Shown here piece after piece: positions 12,063 through 23,371 of a stretch of 64,000 bases of DNA (positions are counted from its first letter, which is position 1; every line of letters begins with the position of its first letter). This stretch comes from Kluyvera genomosp. 1 (GTDB lineage Bacteria > Pseudomonadota > Gammaproteobacteria > Enterobacterales > Enterobacteriaceae), in contig NZ_LGHZ01000017.1 of assembly GCF_001266615.1 (NCBI RefSeq), positions 1 through 64,000 of the forward strand, in the 5' to 3' direction. Below the pieces are notes generated by a model, which had not been told where the DNA came from, did not search any database, and worked only from the letters and a program-made list of their open reading frames with translations. Both the position numbers and the translations under genes were made by a program.

Positions 12063-13028
12063 ATGAAGCAGCAGGCGGGTATTGGCATTCTTTTAGCGCT
12101 CACGACGGCAATTTGCTGGGGAGCCTTACCGATTGCCATGAAACAGGTTCTGGAAGTCATGGAACCGCCTACCGTTGTGTTCTATCGCTTTCTAATGGCA
12201 AGTTGCGGCCTGGGCCTCATTTTGACATGGAAGCGTAAACTTCCTTCCCTGCGGCTCTTCCGCAATCCGCGCTGGCTGGTGCTGCTGTTGATCGCCACCG
12301 GGGGATTGTTCGGTAACTTCGTGCTGTTTAGCTCGTCTTTGCAGTATGTGAGCCCAACGGCGTCGCAGGTGATTGGCCAGCTTTCGCCGGTCGGCATGAT
12401 GGTTGCCAGCGTCTTTATCCTCAAAGAGAAGATGCGCGGCACGCAGATTATCGGCGCAACAATGCTGATCTGCGGCCTGCTGATGTTTTTCAACACCAGC
12501 CTTATCGAAATCTTTACCCGTCTAACCGACTATACCTGGGGTGTTATCTTCGGGGTTGGGGCGGCGATGGTCTGGGTGAGCTACGGCGTCGCGCAAAAGG
12601 TGTTATTGCGGCGGATGGCCTCACAGCAGATCCTCTTTTTATTGTACACTTTATGTACGATTGCACTGCTGCCGTTAGCAAAGCCTGAGGTTATCGGGCA
12701 ATTAAGCGACTGGCAGCTAGCCTGCCTGATCTTTTGTGGTCTGAACACATTGGTTGGTTATGGGGCGTTGGCGGAAGCCATGGCACGCTGGCAGGCGGCA
12801 CAGGTAAGCGCATTAGTGACGCTTACTCCCTTGTTTACACTGTTATTTTCAGATCTTTTATCAATGGCCTGGCCCGATTTCTTCGCCCGACCGATGTTGA
12901 ACCTTTTAGGTTACCTCGGTGCGTTTATCGTGGTTGCGGGCGCGATGTATTCCGCCATTGGCCATCGTCTTTGGGGACGGTGGCGTAAGCGTGAAGCGGT
13001 TGTTCCGTTACCCCGCGCAGGCGAATGA
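12063..13028 (+). CDS. yhbE: EamA/DMT-family inner-membrane transporter YhbE
   Basis: Ten-helix membrane protein (321 aa) of the drug/metabolite transporter superfamily with two EamA repeats (about residues 8-140 and 155-300). The segment SPTASQVIGQLSPVGMM is typical of the first repeat. Substrate unknown. It sits 15 bp upstream of obgE, as in E. coli, and is probably co-transcribed with it. Confidence 0.92.
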   Translation: MKQQAGIGILLALTTAICWGALPIAMKQVLEVMEPPTVVFYRFLMASCGLGLILTWKRKLPSLRLFRNPRWLVLLLIATGGLFGNFVLFSSSLQYVSPTASQVIGQLSPVGMMVASVFILKEKMRGTQIIGATMLICGLLMFFNTSLIEIFTRLTDYTWGVIFGVGAAMVWVSYGVAQKVLLRRMASQQILFLLYTLCTIALLPLAKPEVIGQLSDWQLACLIFCGLNTLVGYGALAEAMARWQAAQVSALVTLTPLFTLLFSDLLSMAWPDFFARPMLNLLGYLGAFIVVAGAMYSAIGHRLWGRWRKREAVVPLPRAGE

Positions 13029-14225
<1,197 letters not shown>

Positions 14226-14270
14226 CCTGAGAGCCGGAGGGTGTTTCCACTTTTCCGGCTAACAAAATTC

Positions 14271-14298
14271 AACGGGCCGCATTTGCGGCCCGTTTTTT
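14271..14298 (+). terminator. Intrinsic terminator after obgE
   Basis: CGGGCCGC / GCGGCCCG hairpin followed by six T residues, 45 bp after the obgE stop. A weaker inverted repeat AGCCGGA / TCCGGCT (14232-14260) lies between. Confidence 0.92.
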
Positions 14299-14353
14299 AT
14301 GTCAGTGGCCTGCCGGTTAAGACGCGCTGCGCGATTACCCGGCAAGAATAGAC

Positions 14354-15787
14354 TCAGTTGTTCTGATAGATGTCTTTGTACAACCGGCTCTCAAAGCGAA
14401 CTAACGGAATGCGTCGGTTACGCTGATCGGCCGGTGAAACCGCATAGCCTGACAGATACTGCACAAAGGCCATTCGCTGCCCGCTGGCGGTGGTAATGAA
14501 GCCCGCGAGGTTGTAGACACCCTGCAGCGAACCGGTTTTCGCCGATACTTTGCCATCGACGCCCGCCTGATGAAGACCTGCACGGTATTGCAGAGAACCA
14601 TCGTGTCCGGCAAGTGGCAGCATGGAGATGAAATCCAGCTCGTTATCATGCTGAGCGATGTATTGCAGCGCCTGCATCATGGTCGCTGGGGCAATCAGGT
14701 TATGGCGTGATAAACCTGAGCCATCGGCGATAATCGTGTTGCCTAAGTCTACGCCAGCCTGCTGACGCAGAATCTGCCGTACCGCATCAGAGCCTGCGCG
14801 CCAGGTGCCCGGTACGCCGAAGCGTGCATGACCAATCATGCGGAACACGGTGTCAGCAATCATGTTGTCCGATTTTTTCAGCATGATCTTCAGTAAATCA
14901 TGCAGCTGCGCAGACTGCTTGCTGGCAATCACCGTGCCCGGTTCATTCACCAGCGTCTGGCGGAGCAGGGTGCCGGAATAGGTGATCCCGGCTTGCTTTA
15001 GCTCATCTTTGATTATTGCCCCGGCGTAGCTGGCACCATCCTGAATGGCGAATGCCAGCGGCAACGGCTCGGCACGCTGTGGCAGGCAGCCGGTCAGCGT
15101 AAAGCGATTGAGATCGCCTGGCACGACGTCTAGCTCACAGTACTGCGCATCCGGAGAGCCTTTTGCCAGCGTACGCACCTGGCTGAACATGGTCACAGGG
15201 TAGTAGGACGCAATGCGAATAAAGGCCATATCATTGGCTTTTTGCGCACTGTATAGCGAAATCGAGAAGCAGTTGCGGTCGATGATGGCTGCGGCCGGTG
15301 GCGCGCTAAAGCACTGCGTCATATCGTTCCACGGCCAGCCGGGTGCTTTATCATGGCTGGCAAAAATGGACGTATCGATAAGGATGTTTCCCTCGATATT
15401 TTGCACACCAGATTTTTTCAGTGTGGCCACCATATTGCGAATATCCTGACGTTTTAGCGTCGGATCGCCGCCAAATCGCGCAATAAGGTCACCTTTCAGT
15501 GTGCCATTATCAACACTGCCTTTGGTCTCAAGCGTGGTGGTAAAACGGAAATCCGGGCCGAGCTGTAGCAGCGCAGCTAGTGCGGTAAGCACTTTCTGCG
15601 TACTGGCAGGAAGCGCCATTTGCTGCCCGTGATAATCAATGAGCGGCGCGGGTGCGCCCACTTTCTGTACCAAAAGCGCGAGGTTGGCCCCGGCGGGAAG
15701 CTGATTGATATATTCATCAACATTCGCAGCCTGAACGCTAAACGCTATACTGGTAGTCAATCCGATGATAAATCTGGAAAATCGCAT
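14354..15787 (-). CDS. dacB: D-alanyl-D-alanine carboxypeptidase/endopeptidase PBP4
   Basis: Periplasmic class C penicillin-binding protein (477 aa) that trims and cleaves peptidoglycan cross-links. A signal peptide ends near VQAANV (about residue 21). Catalytic motifs are SxxK as STQK (S62-K65), SDN in KKSDNMIAD, and KTG in SAKTGSLQG. The length equals that of E. coli PBP4. It is convergent with obgE and divergent from greA. Confidence 0.97.
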   Translation of the reverse strand: MRFSRFIIGLTTSIAFSVQAANVDEYINQLPAGANLALLVQKVGAPAPLIDYHGQQMALPASTQKVLTALAALLQLGPDFRFTTTLETKGSVDNGTLKGDLIARFGGDPTLKRQDIRNMVATLKKSGVQNIEGNILIDTSIFASHDKAPGWPWNDMTQCFSAPPAAAIIDRNCFSISLYSAQKANDMAFIRIASYYPVTMFSQVRTLAKGSPDAQYCELDVVPGDLNRFTLTGCLPQRAEPLPLAFAIQDGASYAGAIIKDELKQAGITYSGTLLRQTLVNEPGTVIASKQSAQLHDLLKIMLKKSDNMIADTVFRMIGHARFGVPGTWRAGSDAVRQILRQQAGVDLGNTIIADGSGLSRHNLIAPATMMQALQYIAQHDNELDFISMLPLAGHDGSLQYRAGLHQAGVDGKVSAKTGSLQGVYNLAGFITTASGQRMAFVQYLSGYAVSPADQRNRRIPLVRFESRLYKDIYQNN

Positions 15788-15887
15788 AATCTCGCGCTAA
15801 CAACCTGGAAACAAGCCGTCATACTACGGCGCAACGCCCTGTAAAGTAAACGATGACCCGTAGTGAACTTCAGGGTAAAATGCGTAT

Positions 15888-15941
15888 CAAATTAAAAATT
15901 ACTGCTGACCTGGGGCTTTGCACCCGGGTCGGTTTTCTTTT
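15888..15941 (+). ncRNA. GraL-like greA leader RNA (candidate)
   Basis: Upstream of greA a hairpin GACCTGGG / CCCGGGTC (one G-T wobble, 15907-15930) is followed by GGTTTTCTTTT, a good intrinsic terminator placed about 90 bp before the greA start. A possible -10 TAAAAT (15876-15881) with -35 ATGACC 17 bp away would start a transcript near 15888, giving an RNA of about 54 nt. In E. coli the greA leader makes short GraL RNAs in the same position. The ends here are inferred; the terminator is seen directly. Confidence 0.45.
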
Positions 15942-16033
15942 GCTTCTGGCCTGGCGTTAATAGCGATACAGGCGGGCTTAACAGCCGGGGCGGTGTGAGT
16001 CGCTCCCTACAGGAATGTTTAAGAGGTATAACG

Positions 16034-16510
16034 ATGCAAGCTATTCCGATGACCCTTCGTGGCGCAGAAAAACTGCGTGAAGAACTGGATTTCCTCAAAT
16101 CCGTACGTCGCCCGGAAATCATCGCGTCCATCGCTGAAGCGCGCGAGCACGGGGACCTGAAAGAAAACGCCGAGTACCATGCTGCCCGTGAGCAGCAGGG
16201 CTTCTGCGAAGGCCGTATCAAGGATATCGAAGCCAAGCTGTCTAACGCGCAGGTTATCGATATCACCAAGATGCCTAACAACGGCCGTGTGATCTTTGGT
16301 GCCACCGTGAAGGTGCTGAACCTGGATAACGACGAAGAACAAACCTACCGTATTGTGGGTGACGACGAAGCAGACTTTAAACAGAACCTGATTTCGGTGA
16401 ACTCCCCAATTGCTCGCGGCCTTATCGGTAAAGAGCAGGATGACGTTGTTGTTATCCGTACACCGGGCGGTGAAGTTGAGTTTGAAATCCTCAATGTGGA
16501 TTATCTGTAA
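16034..16510 (+). CDS. greA: Transcription elongation factor GreA
   Basis: Cytoplasmic factor (158 aa) that stimulates RNA polymerase to cleave backtracked transcripts. The N-terminal coiled coil carries the functional acidic tip ([20 protein letters not shown]); the C-terminal FKBP-like domain binds the polymerase secondary channel. The frame opens 13 codons earlier, but ATG 16034 matches the family. It is preceded by a leader terminator, so expression probably depends on read-through. Confidence 0.97.
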   Translation: MQAIPMTLRGAEKLREELDFLKSVRRPEIIASIAEAREHGDLKENAEYHAAREQQGFCEGRIKDIEAKLSNAQVIDITKMPNNGRVIFGATVKVLNLDNDEEQTYRIVGDDEADFKQNLISVNSPIARGLIGKEQDDVVVIRTPGGEVEFEILNVDYL

Positions 16511-16553
16511 GTTTTGTTCGACACTCAAAATGTTGACTGAGTGTAAAGATAAG

Positions 16554-16577
16554 AAAAAGGCCGCATAGCGGCCTTTT
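16554..16577 (+). terminator. Intrinsic terminator after greA
   Basis: AAAAAGGCCGC / GCGGCCTTTT hairpin 44 bp after the greA stop, in the convergent gap before yhbY; it may work in both directions. Confidence 0.88.
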
Positions 16578-16664
16578 ATCAAGCTTGAGAGCGTGGCATG
16601 TTGCTAGCCCTCGTGAAGAAAATCCCTCATTTAACACAATGTTGTGTCAGAAATTAGGATATTC

Positions 16665-16958
16665 TTAACGTGGCAACGAGATTTTGCGTTCTTTACTAGG
16701 GCGATAAAGCACGAGCATTTTACCGATGACCTGTACGTTACAGGCGCCGGTTTCGCGCACGATAGCGTCCACGATCAAGGTTTTGGTTTCGCGATCTTCC
16801 GAGGCGACTTTCACCTTGATAAGTTCATGGTGCTCTAACGCTTGTTCAATCTCGGCCAGTACCCCTTCGGTCAAACCATTATTGCCAAGCATAACTACAG
16901 GCTTGAGCGGATGTGCGAGACCTTTCAGGTGCTGTTTTTGTTTAGTACTCAGATTCAT
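16665..16958 (-). CDS. yhbY: CRM-domain ribosome assembly protein YhbY
   Basis: Small RNA-binding protein (97 aa) with a single CRM domain that associates with pre-50S particles in E. coli. The GxxG-type loop is seen in VMLGNNGLTEG; the protein ends KERKISLPR. The frame continues 52 codons upstream past the rlmE start, but ATG at 16956-16958 gives the exact family length. It is divergent from rlmE, another 50S-related gene. Confidence 0.94.
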   Translation of the reverse strand: MNLSTKQKQHLKGLAHPLKPVVMLGNNGLTEGVLAEIEQALEHHELIKVKVASEDRETKTLIVDAIVRETGACNVQVIGKMLVLYRPSKERKISLPR

Positions 16959-17083
16959 CGTATATTTTTGCTTACGTTGGGATTGAAAACGGGTCATTCT
17001 ACCGCCATCTCCCTTATATCGCCAAATGATGCGTAGAAATTTACGCCATAGGCTACGATGAACTGTCCCGATGGGAATGTTAA

Positions 17084-17713
17084 ATGACAGGTAAAAAGCG
17101 TTCTGCCAGCTCAAGCCGCTGGCTACAGGAACACTTTAGCGATAAATATGTTCAAGAGGCACAGAAAAAGGGGTTACGTTCCCGTGCCTGGTTTAAACTT
17201 GATGAAATACAGCAAAGTGACAAACTTTTTAAACCGGGGATGACGGTCGTTGACCTCGGTGCTGCGCCAGGAGGCTGGTCACAGTATGTGGTCACGCAGA
17301 TTGGTGGCAAAGGCCGCATCATTGCTTGCGATCTTTTACCTATGGATCCAATTGTTGGTGTGGACTTCCTTCAGGGCGATTTTCGTGATGAACTCGTGGT
17401 GAAGGCATTACTGGAACGTGTTGGTGACAGTAAAGTACAAGTTGTCATGTCAGATATGGCACCAAACATGAGCGGAACGCCGGCGGTTGACATCCCCCGG
17501 GCCATGTATCTGGTGGAACTGGCGCTTGAAATGGCTCGTGATGTGTTAGCGCCGGGCGGAAATTTTGTAGTGAAAGTGTTCCAGGGCGAAGGTTTCGATG
17601 AGTATCTAAGGGAAATTCGCTCCCTGTTTACGAAGGTTAAAGTTCGTAAGCCGGACTCTTCTCGTGCGCGTTCACGTGAAGTGTACATTGTAGCGACCGG
17701 GCGAAAACCATAA
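17084..17713 (+). CDS. rlmE: 23S rRNA 2'-O-ribose U2552 methyltransferase RlmE (FtsJ/RrmJ)
   Basis: SAM-dependent methyltransferase (209 aa) acting on the A-loop of 23S rRNA in the 50S subunit. The SAM-binding motif [11 protein letters not shown] and SDMAPNMSG (catalytic aspartate) are visible; the catalytic lysines lie in [10 protein letters not shown]-like [10 protein letters not shown] and VVKVFQGEG. It is 89 bp upstream of ftsH, the usual rlmE-ftsH heat-shock pair in E. coli. Confidence 0.97.
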   Translation: MTGKKRSASSSRWLQEHFSDKYVQEAQKKGLRSRAWFKLDEIQQSDKLFKPGMTVVDLGAAPGGWSQYVVTQIGGKGRIIACDLLPMDPIVGVDFLQGDFRDELVVKALLERVGDSKVQVVMSDMAPNMSGTPAVDIPRAMYLVELALEMARDVLAPGGNFVVKVFQGEGFDEYLREIRSLFTKVKVRKPDSSRARSREVYIVATGRKP

Positions 17714-17802
17714 CCGGCAATTTCAGATGAAAGTTTGAAAGAAACCGGATATAGCGTATCCTGACGCTGTTTTTAACACAGTTGTAATAAGAGGTTAATC
17801 CC

Positions 17803-19746
17803 TTGAGTGACATGGCGAAAAACCTAATACTCTGGCTGGTCATTGCCGTCGTGCTGATGTCAGTATTCCAGAGCTTTGGGCCCAGCGAATCGAACAGCCA
17901 CAAGGTGGATTATTCTACCTTCCTGCAAGAGGTCAATAACGATCAGGTTCGCGAAGCGCGTATCAACGGACGTGAGATCAACGTTACCAAGAAAGATAGT
18001 AACCGTTACACGACCTATATTCCGGTTAACGATCCGAAGCTGCTTGATAACCTGCTGACGAAAAACGTCAAAGTGGTTGGCGAACCGCCTGAAGAGCCAA
18101 GCCTGCTGGCTTCTATCTTCATTTCCTGGTTCCCAATGCTGCTGCTGATCGGTGTCTGGATCTTCTTCATGCGTCAGATGCAGGGCGGCGGTGGCAAAGG
18201 CGCCATGTCGTTCGGTAAGAGCAAGGCGCGTATGCTGACGGAAGACCAGATTAAAACCACCTTTGCTGATGTCGCAGGTTGTGACGAAGCAAAAGAAGAG
18301 GTGGCTGAACTGGTTGAATACCTGCGTGAACCGAGCCGTTTCCAGAAGCTGGGCGGTAAAATTCCGAAAGGCGTTCTGATGGTCGGCCCTCCTGGTACCG
18401 GTAAAACCCTGCTGGCAAAAGCAATCGCAGGCGAAGCGAAGGTTCCGTTCTTCACCATTTCCGGTTCTGACTTCGTGGAAATGTTCGTTGGTGTCGGGGC
18501 ATCTCGTGTGCGTGACATGTTCGAACAAGCCAAGAAAGCGGCACCGTGCATCATCTTCATCGATGAGATCGACGCCGTAGGCCGCCAGCGTGGTGCGGGT
18601 CTGGGTGGTGGTCACGATGAACGTGAACAGACACTGAACCAGATGCTGGTTGAGATGGATGGCTTCGAAGGTAACGAAGGTATCATCGTTATCGCAGCGA
18701 CTAACCGTCCAGACGTACTTGACCCTGCGCTGCTGCGTCCAGGTCGTTTTGACCGTCAGGTAGTCGTTGGTCTGCCAGATGTTCGCGGTCGTGAACAGAT
18801 TCTGAAAGTGCATATGCGTCGCGTACCGCTGTCTCCAGACATCGATGCGGCAATTATTGCTCGCGGTACTCCAGGCTTCTCCGGTGCCGATCTGGCGAAC
18901 CTGGTGAACGAAGCTGCACTGTTTGCTGCTCGCGGTAACAAACGTGTGGTATCGATGGTTGAATTCGAGAAAGCGAAAGACAAAATCATGATGGGTGCGG
19001 AACGTCGCTCCATGGTGATGACGGAAGCGCAGAAAGAATCTACCGCGTATCACGAAGCGGGCCACGCGATTATCGGTCGCCTGGTGCCGGAACACGATCC
19101 GGTGCATAAAGTGACCATCATTCCGCGCGGTCGTGCACTGGGTGTGACCTTCTTCCTGCCTGAAGGTGATGCGATTAGCGCTAGCCGTCAGAAACTGGAA
19201 AGCCAGATCTCAACCCTGTACGGCGGTCGTCTGGCGGAAGAAATTATTTATGGCGTAGAACATGTTTCTACCGGTGCGTCGAATGACATTAAAGTCGCGA
19301 CAAACCTGGCGCGTAACATGGTGACCCAATGGGGCTTCTCCGACAAACTCGGTCCGCTGCTGTATGCGGAAGAAGAGGGTGAAGTATTCCTGGGCCGTTC
19401 TGTTGCCAAAGCGAAGCATATGTCCGATGAAACGGCTCGTATCATCGACCAGGAAGTGAAAGCGCTGATTGAACGTAACTACAATCGTGCGCGCCAGCTT
19501 CTGAACGACAACATGGATATCCTGCATTCGATGAAAGATGCGCTCATGAAATATGAGACTATCGATGCACCGCAGATCGACGATCTGATGGCTCGCCGCG
19601 ATGTGCGTCCGCCAGCCGGTTGGGAAGAACCTGGTTCTTCATCCAACAGCTCCGGCAGCAACGGTACACCGACTGCGCCACGTCCGGTTGATGAACCACG
19701 TGCGCCGGACTCTGGCACCATGTCAGAGCAGTTGGGCGACAAGTAA
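17803..19746 (+). CDS. ftsH: ATP-dependent zinc metalloprotease FtsH
   Basis: Membrane-bound AAA+ protease (647 aa) that degrades sigma-32, LpxC and faulty membrane proteins. Two transmembrane helices flank a periplasmic domain (about 5-24 and 99-120). The AAA module has Walker A GPPGTGKT and Walker B IIFIDEID; the zinc site is HEAGH. The start is taken as TTG 17803 (MSDMAKN) as in E. coli; an ATG three codons later (17812) is an alternative. The C-terminal tail is S, N and P rich and differs slightly from E. coli. Confidence 0.97.
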   Translation: MSDMAKNLILWLVIAVVLMSVFQSFGPSESNSHKVDYSTFLQEVNNDQVREARINGREINVTKKDSNRYTTYIPVNDPKLLDNLLTKNVKVVGEPPEEPSLLASIFISWFPMLLLIGVWIFFMRQMQGGGGKGAMSFGKSKARMLTEDQIKTTFADVAGCDEAKEEVAELVEYLREPSRFQKLGGKIPKGVLMVGPPGTGKTLLAKAIAGEAKVPFFTISGSDFVEMFVGVGASRVRDMFEQAKKAAPCIIFIDEIDAVGRQRGAGLGGGHDEREQTLNQMLVEMDGFEGNEGIIVIAATNRPDVLDPALLRPGRFDRQVVVGLPDVRGREQILKVHMRRVPLSPDIDAAIIARGTPGFSGADLANLVNEAALFAARGNKRVVSMVEFEKAKDKIMMGAERRSMVMTEAQKESTAYHEAGHAIIGRLVPEHDPVHKVTIIPRGRALGVTFFLPEGDAISASRQKLESQISTLYGGRLAEEIIYGVEHVSTGASNDIKVATNLARNMVTQWGFSDKLGPLLYAEEEGEVFLGRSVAKAKHMSDETARIIDQEVKALIERNYNRARQLLNDNMDILHSMKDALMKYETIDAPQIDDLMARRDVRPPAGWEEPGSSSNSSGSNGTPTAPRPVDEPRAPDSGTMSEQLGDK

Positions 19747-19777
19747 GTTCTCCCTCGTGGATGACTGTGCTTCACCT

Positions 19778-19807
19778 AAAACCCTGGGGCTTGCCCCGGG
19801 GTTTTTT
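19778..19807 (+). terminator. Intrinsic terminator after ftsH
   Basis: AAACCCTGGGGC / GCCCCGGGGTTT stem with a two-base loop and T-run, 32 bp after the ftsH stop. Confidence 0.9.
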
Positions 19808-19877
19808 ATACGTGTCATACAGCCGCTTGCATGACTTCGCGTATTTATTCTGCAATCAATAACTCAAAGGACTCACT

Positions 19878-20726
19878 ATGAAACTCACCGCCCAGGGCTC
19901 TATCCTGGATCTCTCCCATCCACACGTTATGGGGATCCTCAACGTTACGCCGGACTCGTTCTCCGACGGCGGAACGCATAACACGCTGGTTGAGGCGGTG
20001 AAGCATGCCAATTTGATGATTAATGCCGGTGCTACGATCATTGATGTCGGCGGTGAGTCTACCCGGCCTGGCGCGCTGGATGTTAGCGTTGACGAAGAGC
20101 TGGAGCGAGTCATTCCCGTGGTTGAAGCGATTGCCCAGCGTTTTGAAGTATGGATTTCCGTTGATACCTCAAAACCGGAGGTGATCCGCGAATCTGCGCG
20201 CGTTGGTGCGCATATTATCAATGATATCCGTTCTCTGAGCGAACCCGGCGCGTTGGAAGCCGCTGCAGAAACCGGTTTACCGGTCTCTTTGATGCACATG
20301 CAAGGTGACCCGAAAACAATGCAGGACGCACCGAAGTATCAAGATGTCTTCGCTGAAGTTAACCAGTATTTTGTCGAGCAAATCGCCCGCTGCGAACGGG
20401 CGGGAATCTCAAAAGATAAATTGTTGCTCGACCCAGGGTTCGGTTTCGGTAAAAATCTCTCTCATAACTATGCATTACTGGCACGCTTATCAGAATTCCA
20501 TCATTTTGGACTACCGCTGTTTGTCGGGATGTCGCGTAAGTCGATGATTGGTCAACTGCTGAATGTAGGTCCGTCGGAACGTTTGAGCGGTAGCCTGGCG
20601 TGTGCGGTGATTGCTGCCATGCAGGGCGCGCATATTGTTCGCGTCCACGACGTAAAAGAAACTGTAGAAGCGATGCGTGTGGTTGAGGCCACCCTGTCTG
20701 CGAAGGGAAATAAACGTTATGAGTAA
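19878..20726 (+). CDS. folP: Dihydropteroate synthase FolP
   Basis: Joins p-aminobenzoate to the dihydropterin pyrophosphate in folate synthesis; it is the sulfonamide target. The 282 aa protein has the signatures [25 protein letters not shown] and DPGFGFGKN, plus GMSRKSM. It is preceded by a terminator and its own AAGGA ribosome-binding site, and it overlaps glmM by 8 bp. Confidence 0.97.
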   Translation: MKLTAQGSILDLSHPHVMGILNVTPDSFSDGGTHNTLVEAVKHANLMINAGATIIDVGGESTRPGALDVSVDEELERVIPVVEAIAQRFEVWISVDTSKPEVIRESARVGAHIINDIRSLSEPGALEAAAETGLPVSLMHMQGDPKTMQDAPKYQDVFAEVNQYFVEQIARCERAGISKDKLLLDPGFGFGKNLSHNYALLARLSEFHHFGLPLFVGMSRKSMIGQLLNVGPSERLSGSLACAVIAAMQGAHIVRVHDVKETVEAMRVVEATLSAKGNKRYE

Positions 20727-22056
20727 TCGCAAATATTTTGGTACCGATGGGATCCGTGGTCGCGTAGGCGATGCGCCAATTACCCCTGATTTTGTGTTAA
20801 AGCTGGGCTGGGCGGCTGGTAAAGTGTTAGCGAGCCATGGCTCGCGTAAGATCATCATTGGTAAAGATACTCGCATCTCTGGCTATATGTTGGAATCAGC
20901 CCTGGAGGCAGGACTAGCTGCAGCAGGGTTATCGGCGTCATTTACTGGCCCAATGCCAACGCCTGCTGTTGCCTATCTGACGCGGACTTTCCGTGCGGAA
21001 GCCGGCATCGTCATCTCCGCATCGCATAACCCGTTCTATGATAACGGCATCAAATTTTTCTCCATCGATGGCACTAAGCTGCCGGATGAAGTGGAAGAAG
21101 CGATTGAAGCCGAGATGGAAAAAGAGATCACCTGCGTTGACTCCGCTGAGCTGGGTAAAGCCAGCCGTATTGTTGACGCCGCGGGCCGTTATATCGAGTT
21201 TTGCAAAGGCACCTTCCCGAACGAGCTTAATCTTAACGAACTGAAAATAGTGGTCGACTGCGCGAATGGTGCCACCTACCACATCGCACCGAACGTGCTG
21301 CGCGAGCTGGGTGCCAACGTTATCGCGATTGGCTGTGAGCCTAATGGCGTTAACATCAACGAAGAAGTCGGCGCCACCGACGTTCGCGCACTGCAGGCTC
21401 GTGTCCTGGCTGAAAAAGCAGATCTCGGGATCGCACTGGATGGCGACGGTGACCGCGTGATCATGGTTGACCACGAAGGTAATAAAGTCGATGGCGACCA
21501 GATTATGTATATCATCGCACGCGAAGCACTGCGCCAGGGGCAACTGCGCGGTGGTGCAGTAGGTACACTGATGAGTAACATGGGCCTGGAAGTCGCGCTG
21601 AAACAGTTGGGCATTCCATTTACCCGTGCAAAAGTGGGCGACCGCTACGTTCTGGAAAAAATGCAGGAGAAAGGCTGGCGCATCGGTGCGGAGAACTCCG
21701 GCCACGTGATCCTGCTCGATAAAACCACGACCGGGGACGGTATTGTTGCTGGCCTGCAGGTTGTCGCGGCGATGGTGCGTAACCATATGAGTCTGCATGA
21801 TCTGTGCAGTGGAATGAAAATGTTCCCACAGGTATTGGTCAATATTCGCTATACCGACGGAAAAACCAATCCACTGGAAAATGAGTCGGTGAAAGCAGCC
21901 ACGGCGGAAGTCGAAGCAGCCCTGGGGAATCGTGGTCGCGTGCTGTTGCGTAAATCGGGTACTGAACCGCTGATCCGCGTGATGGTGGAAGGGGAAGACG
22001 AAGCGCAGGTTAACGCTTTCGCGCATCGTATTGCCGACGCGGTAAAAGTAGTTTAA
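20719..22056 (+). CDS. glmM: Phosphoglucosamine mutase GlmM
   Basis: Interconverts glucosamine 6- and 1-phosphate for UDP-GlcNAc synthesis, feeding peptidoglycan and LPS. The 445 aa protein contains the phosphoserine loop ISASHNP (S102), the metal loop DGDGDRV, and the C-terminal phosphate-binding [15 protein letters not shown] 20719 overlaps the folP end by 8 bp; upstream in-frame sequence is folP in another frame. Confidence 0.97.
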   Translation: MSNRKYFGTDGIRGRVGDAPITPDFVLKLGWAAGKVLASHGSRKIIIGKDTRISGYMLESALEAGLAAAGLSASFTGPMPTPAVAYLTRTFRAEAGIVISASHNPFYDNGIKFFSIDGTKLPDEVEEAIEAEMEKEITCVDSAELGKASRIVDAAGRYIEFCKGTFPNELNLNELKIVVDCANGATYHIAPNVLRELGANVIAIGCEPNGVNINEEVGATDVRALQARVLAEKADLGIALDGDGDRVIMVDHEGNKVDGDQIMYIIAREALRQGQLRGGAVGTLMSNMGLEVALKQLGIPFTRAKVGDRYVLEKMQEKGWRIGAENSGHVILLDKTTTGDGIVAGLQVVAAMVRNHMSLHDLCSGMKMFPQVLVNIRYTDGKTNPLENESVKAATAEVEAALGNRGRVLLRKSGTEPLIRVMVEGEDEAQVNAFAHRIADAVKVV

Positions 22057-22073
22057 GCGAACGCTAAGTGATT

Positions 22074-22099
22074 AAAAAGGCGGCGCTTGCCGCCTTTTT
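22074..22099 (+). terminator. Intrinsic terminator after glmM
   Basis: AAAAAGGCGGC / GCCGCCTTTTT hairpin, 17 bp after the glmM stop. Confidence 0.92.
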
Positions 22100-22281
22100 A
22101 TTAATAACTTTATGCACTTTTGCTGTTTTTTTCCGCAGTTGATACAATGTGTGGAAATTGCCCTTGCGAAGGTCATTCGCTTTGGTTAGTATTCACACCC
22201 GCTTCAGTGGGAAATATAAACATCCCGCTTTATTGGTAGAAGCACTTGGTACGCGGTGACCCCGCAAGGAACAGGTTGATT

Positions 22282-22614
22282 ATGTACGAAGCTCTTTTAG
22301 TTGTTTTCCTTATTGTAGCGATTGGCCTTGTGGTCCTCGTTATGCTGCAGCAAGGTAAAGGCGCTGATATGGGAGCCTCCTTTGGAGCAGGCGCTTCCGG
22401 CACGCTGTTTGGTTCTAGTGGTTCTGGTAACTTCATGACCCGCATGACCGCCGTGTTTGCGACACTGTTCTTCATTATCAGTCTGGTTCTGGGCAACATC
22501 AACAGTAACAAGACCAATAAAGGAAGCGAGTGGGATAATCTGACTGCACCGGCTAACACCCAGCAGACTCAGCCAGCTGCACCGGCACAGCCGACCAGCG
22601 ATATCCCGCACTAA
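22282..22614 (+). CDS. secG: Preprotein translocase subunit SecG
   Basis: Small inner-membrane subunit (110 aa) of SecYEG that aids protein export. Two transmembrane helices (about 2-22 and 52-72) flank the conserved LQQGKGADMGASFGAGASGTLFGSSGSGNF loop. The frame opens 12 codons upstream but ATG 22282 with an AGGA site is standard. The C-terminal Q/P/A-rich tail is cytosolic and variable. It lies just upstream of tRNA-Leu and is probably co-transcribed. Confidence 0.95.
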   Translation: MYEALLVVFLIVAIGLVVLVMLQQGKGADMGASFGAGASGTLFGSSGSGNFMTRMTAVFATLFFIISLVLGNINSNKTNKGSEWDNLTAPANTQQTQPAAPAQPTSDIPH

Positions 22615-22627
22615 TAGAAGTATCTGT

Positions 22628-22714
22628 GCTGAGGTGGTGGAATTGGTAGACACGCTACCTTGAGGTGGTAGTGCCCTAACGGGCTTGTGGGTTCGAGTCC
22701 CATCCTCAGTACCA
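22628..22714 (+). tRNA. leuU: tRNA-Leu (anticodon GAG)
   Basis: 87 nt class II tRNA. The acceptor stem GCTGAGG pairs with CCTCAGT; the anticodon stem CTACC/GGTAG encloses TTGAGGT with anticodon GAG; a long variable arm (TGCCCTAACGGGCT) follows; the T-arm is GTGGGTTCGAGTCCCAT; CCA is encoded. Same place as E. coli leuU, after secG. Confidence 0.97.
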
Positions 22715-22721
22715 ATATTCC

Positions 22722-22752
22722 AAAAAAAGACGCTGAAAAGCGTCTTTTTTTT
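22722..22752 (+). terminator. Intrinsic terminator after leuU
   Basis: AAAAAAAGACGCT / AGCGTCTTTTTT hairpin just downstream of the tRNA CCA end. Confidence 0.92.
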
Positions 22753-22834
22753 CGTCTGTATTTTTGTGCCGCTATCCGATGACGTGTGCAGAATAGCCTG
22801 ATAACACAGTACGTATCAGGCCTATAAAGCCCTA

Positions 22835-23371
22835 TCAGTCAGCCTTCGGGAAATCAATCACCGTATCATTTACCCGGTTTACCATGTTGGTGAAGAGAAT
22901 GGCGCTAATAGCGCTAATAATCTCAATTACCTGGCGATCGTCGAATCCGGCATTTTTCAGCGCTGCGACCTCTGCCTGTGGCAGCGTACCAGTCGTGGTC
23001 ACCACGGTTTGAGCAAATTTCGCTAACGCATCAAGATGTGCATCCTCGGTGTACTCGGCTCGGCGCAATTGACGAATCTGCTCGCGGTTAAAGCCCGCGT
23101 TTTTTGCCATCATGCTGTGAGCGGCGAGGCAGTAGTCACAACCGGTAGCCTCGCTGACTGACAAGTTAATAGTTTCCAGCTCTTTCGCATTTAGGCTGCC
23201 TTTCTGCAGCATTGCATTGTGCGCTAGCGCTTGCTGAAGCGCCGCCGGTGAGTGTCCACCGATAGTCAGATAGGCGTTCGGTACTTTCCCTACTGCCTTT
23301 TTAATTCCGGCGAAAATTTCAGCGGCTTTACCGGTGGCGTCTTGTTCACGAATTTCGGCTAAACGGCTCAT
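22835..23371 (-). CDS. Carboxymuconolactone decarboxylase / AhpD-like peroxidase family protein
   Basis: A 178 aa protein of the alkylhydroperoxidase D-like (CMD) family. The family motif E-x3-C-x2-C-x3-H is complete in EATGCDYCLAAH, so a redox-active cysteine pair and proton-relay residues are present; peroxidase activity is inferred and the reductant is unknown. The start ATG (23369-23371) has an AGGAG site 7 bp upstream; a longer frame of 21 codons is less likely. It faces the AraC-family gene across 116 bp, so that regulator probably controls it. I do not recall this gene at the E. coli K-12 leuU-argG locus, so it is likely an accessory insertion. Confidence 0.85.
   Translation of the reverse strand: MSRLAEIREQDATGKAAEIFAGIKKAVGKVPNAYLTIGGHSPAALQQALAHNAMLQKGSLNAKELETINLSVSEATGCDYCLAAHSMMAKNAGFNREQIRQLRRAEYTEDAHLDALAKFAQTVVTTTGTLPQAEVAALKNAGFDDRQVIEIISAISAILFTNMVNRVNDTVIDFPKAD

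Noticed and set aside
17860-19107. 415-codon minus-strand frame inside ftsH
   Set aside because: It is antisense to a strongly conserved gene; composition (H, F, T and R rich) is typical of a codon-bias shadow.
20938-22026. 362-codon minus-strand frame inside glmM
   Set aside because: Antisense shadow; same histidine- and phenylalanine-rich composition as other shadows.
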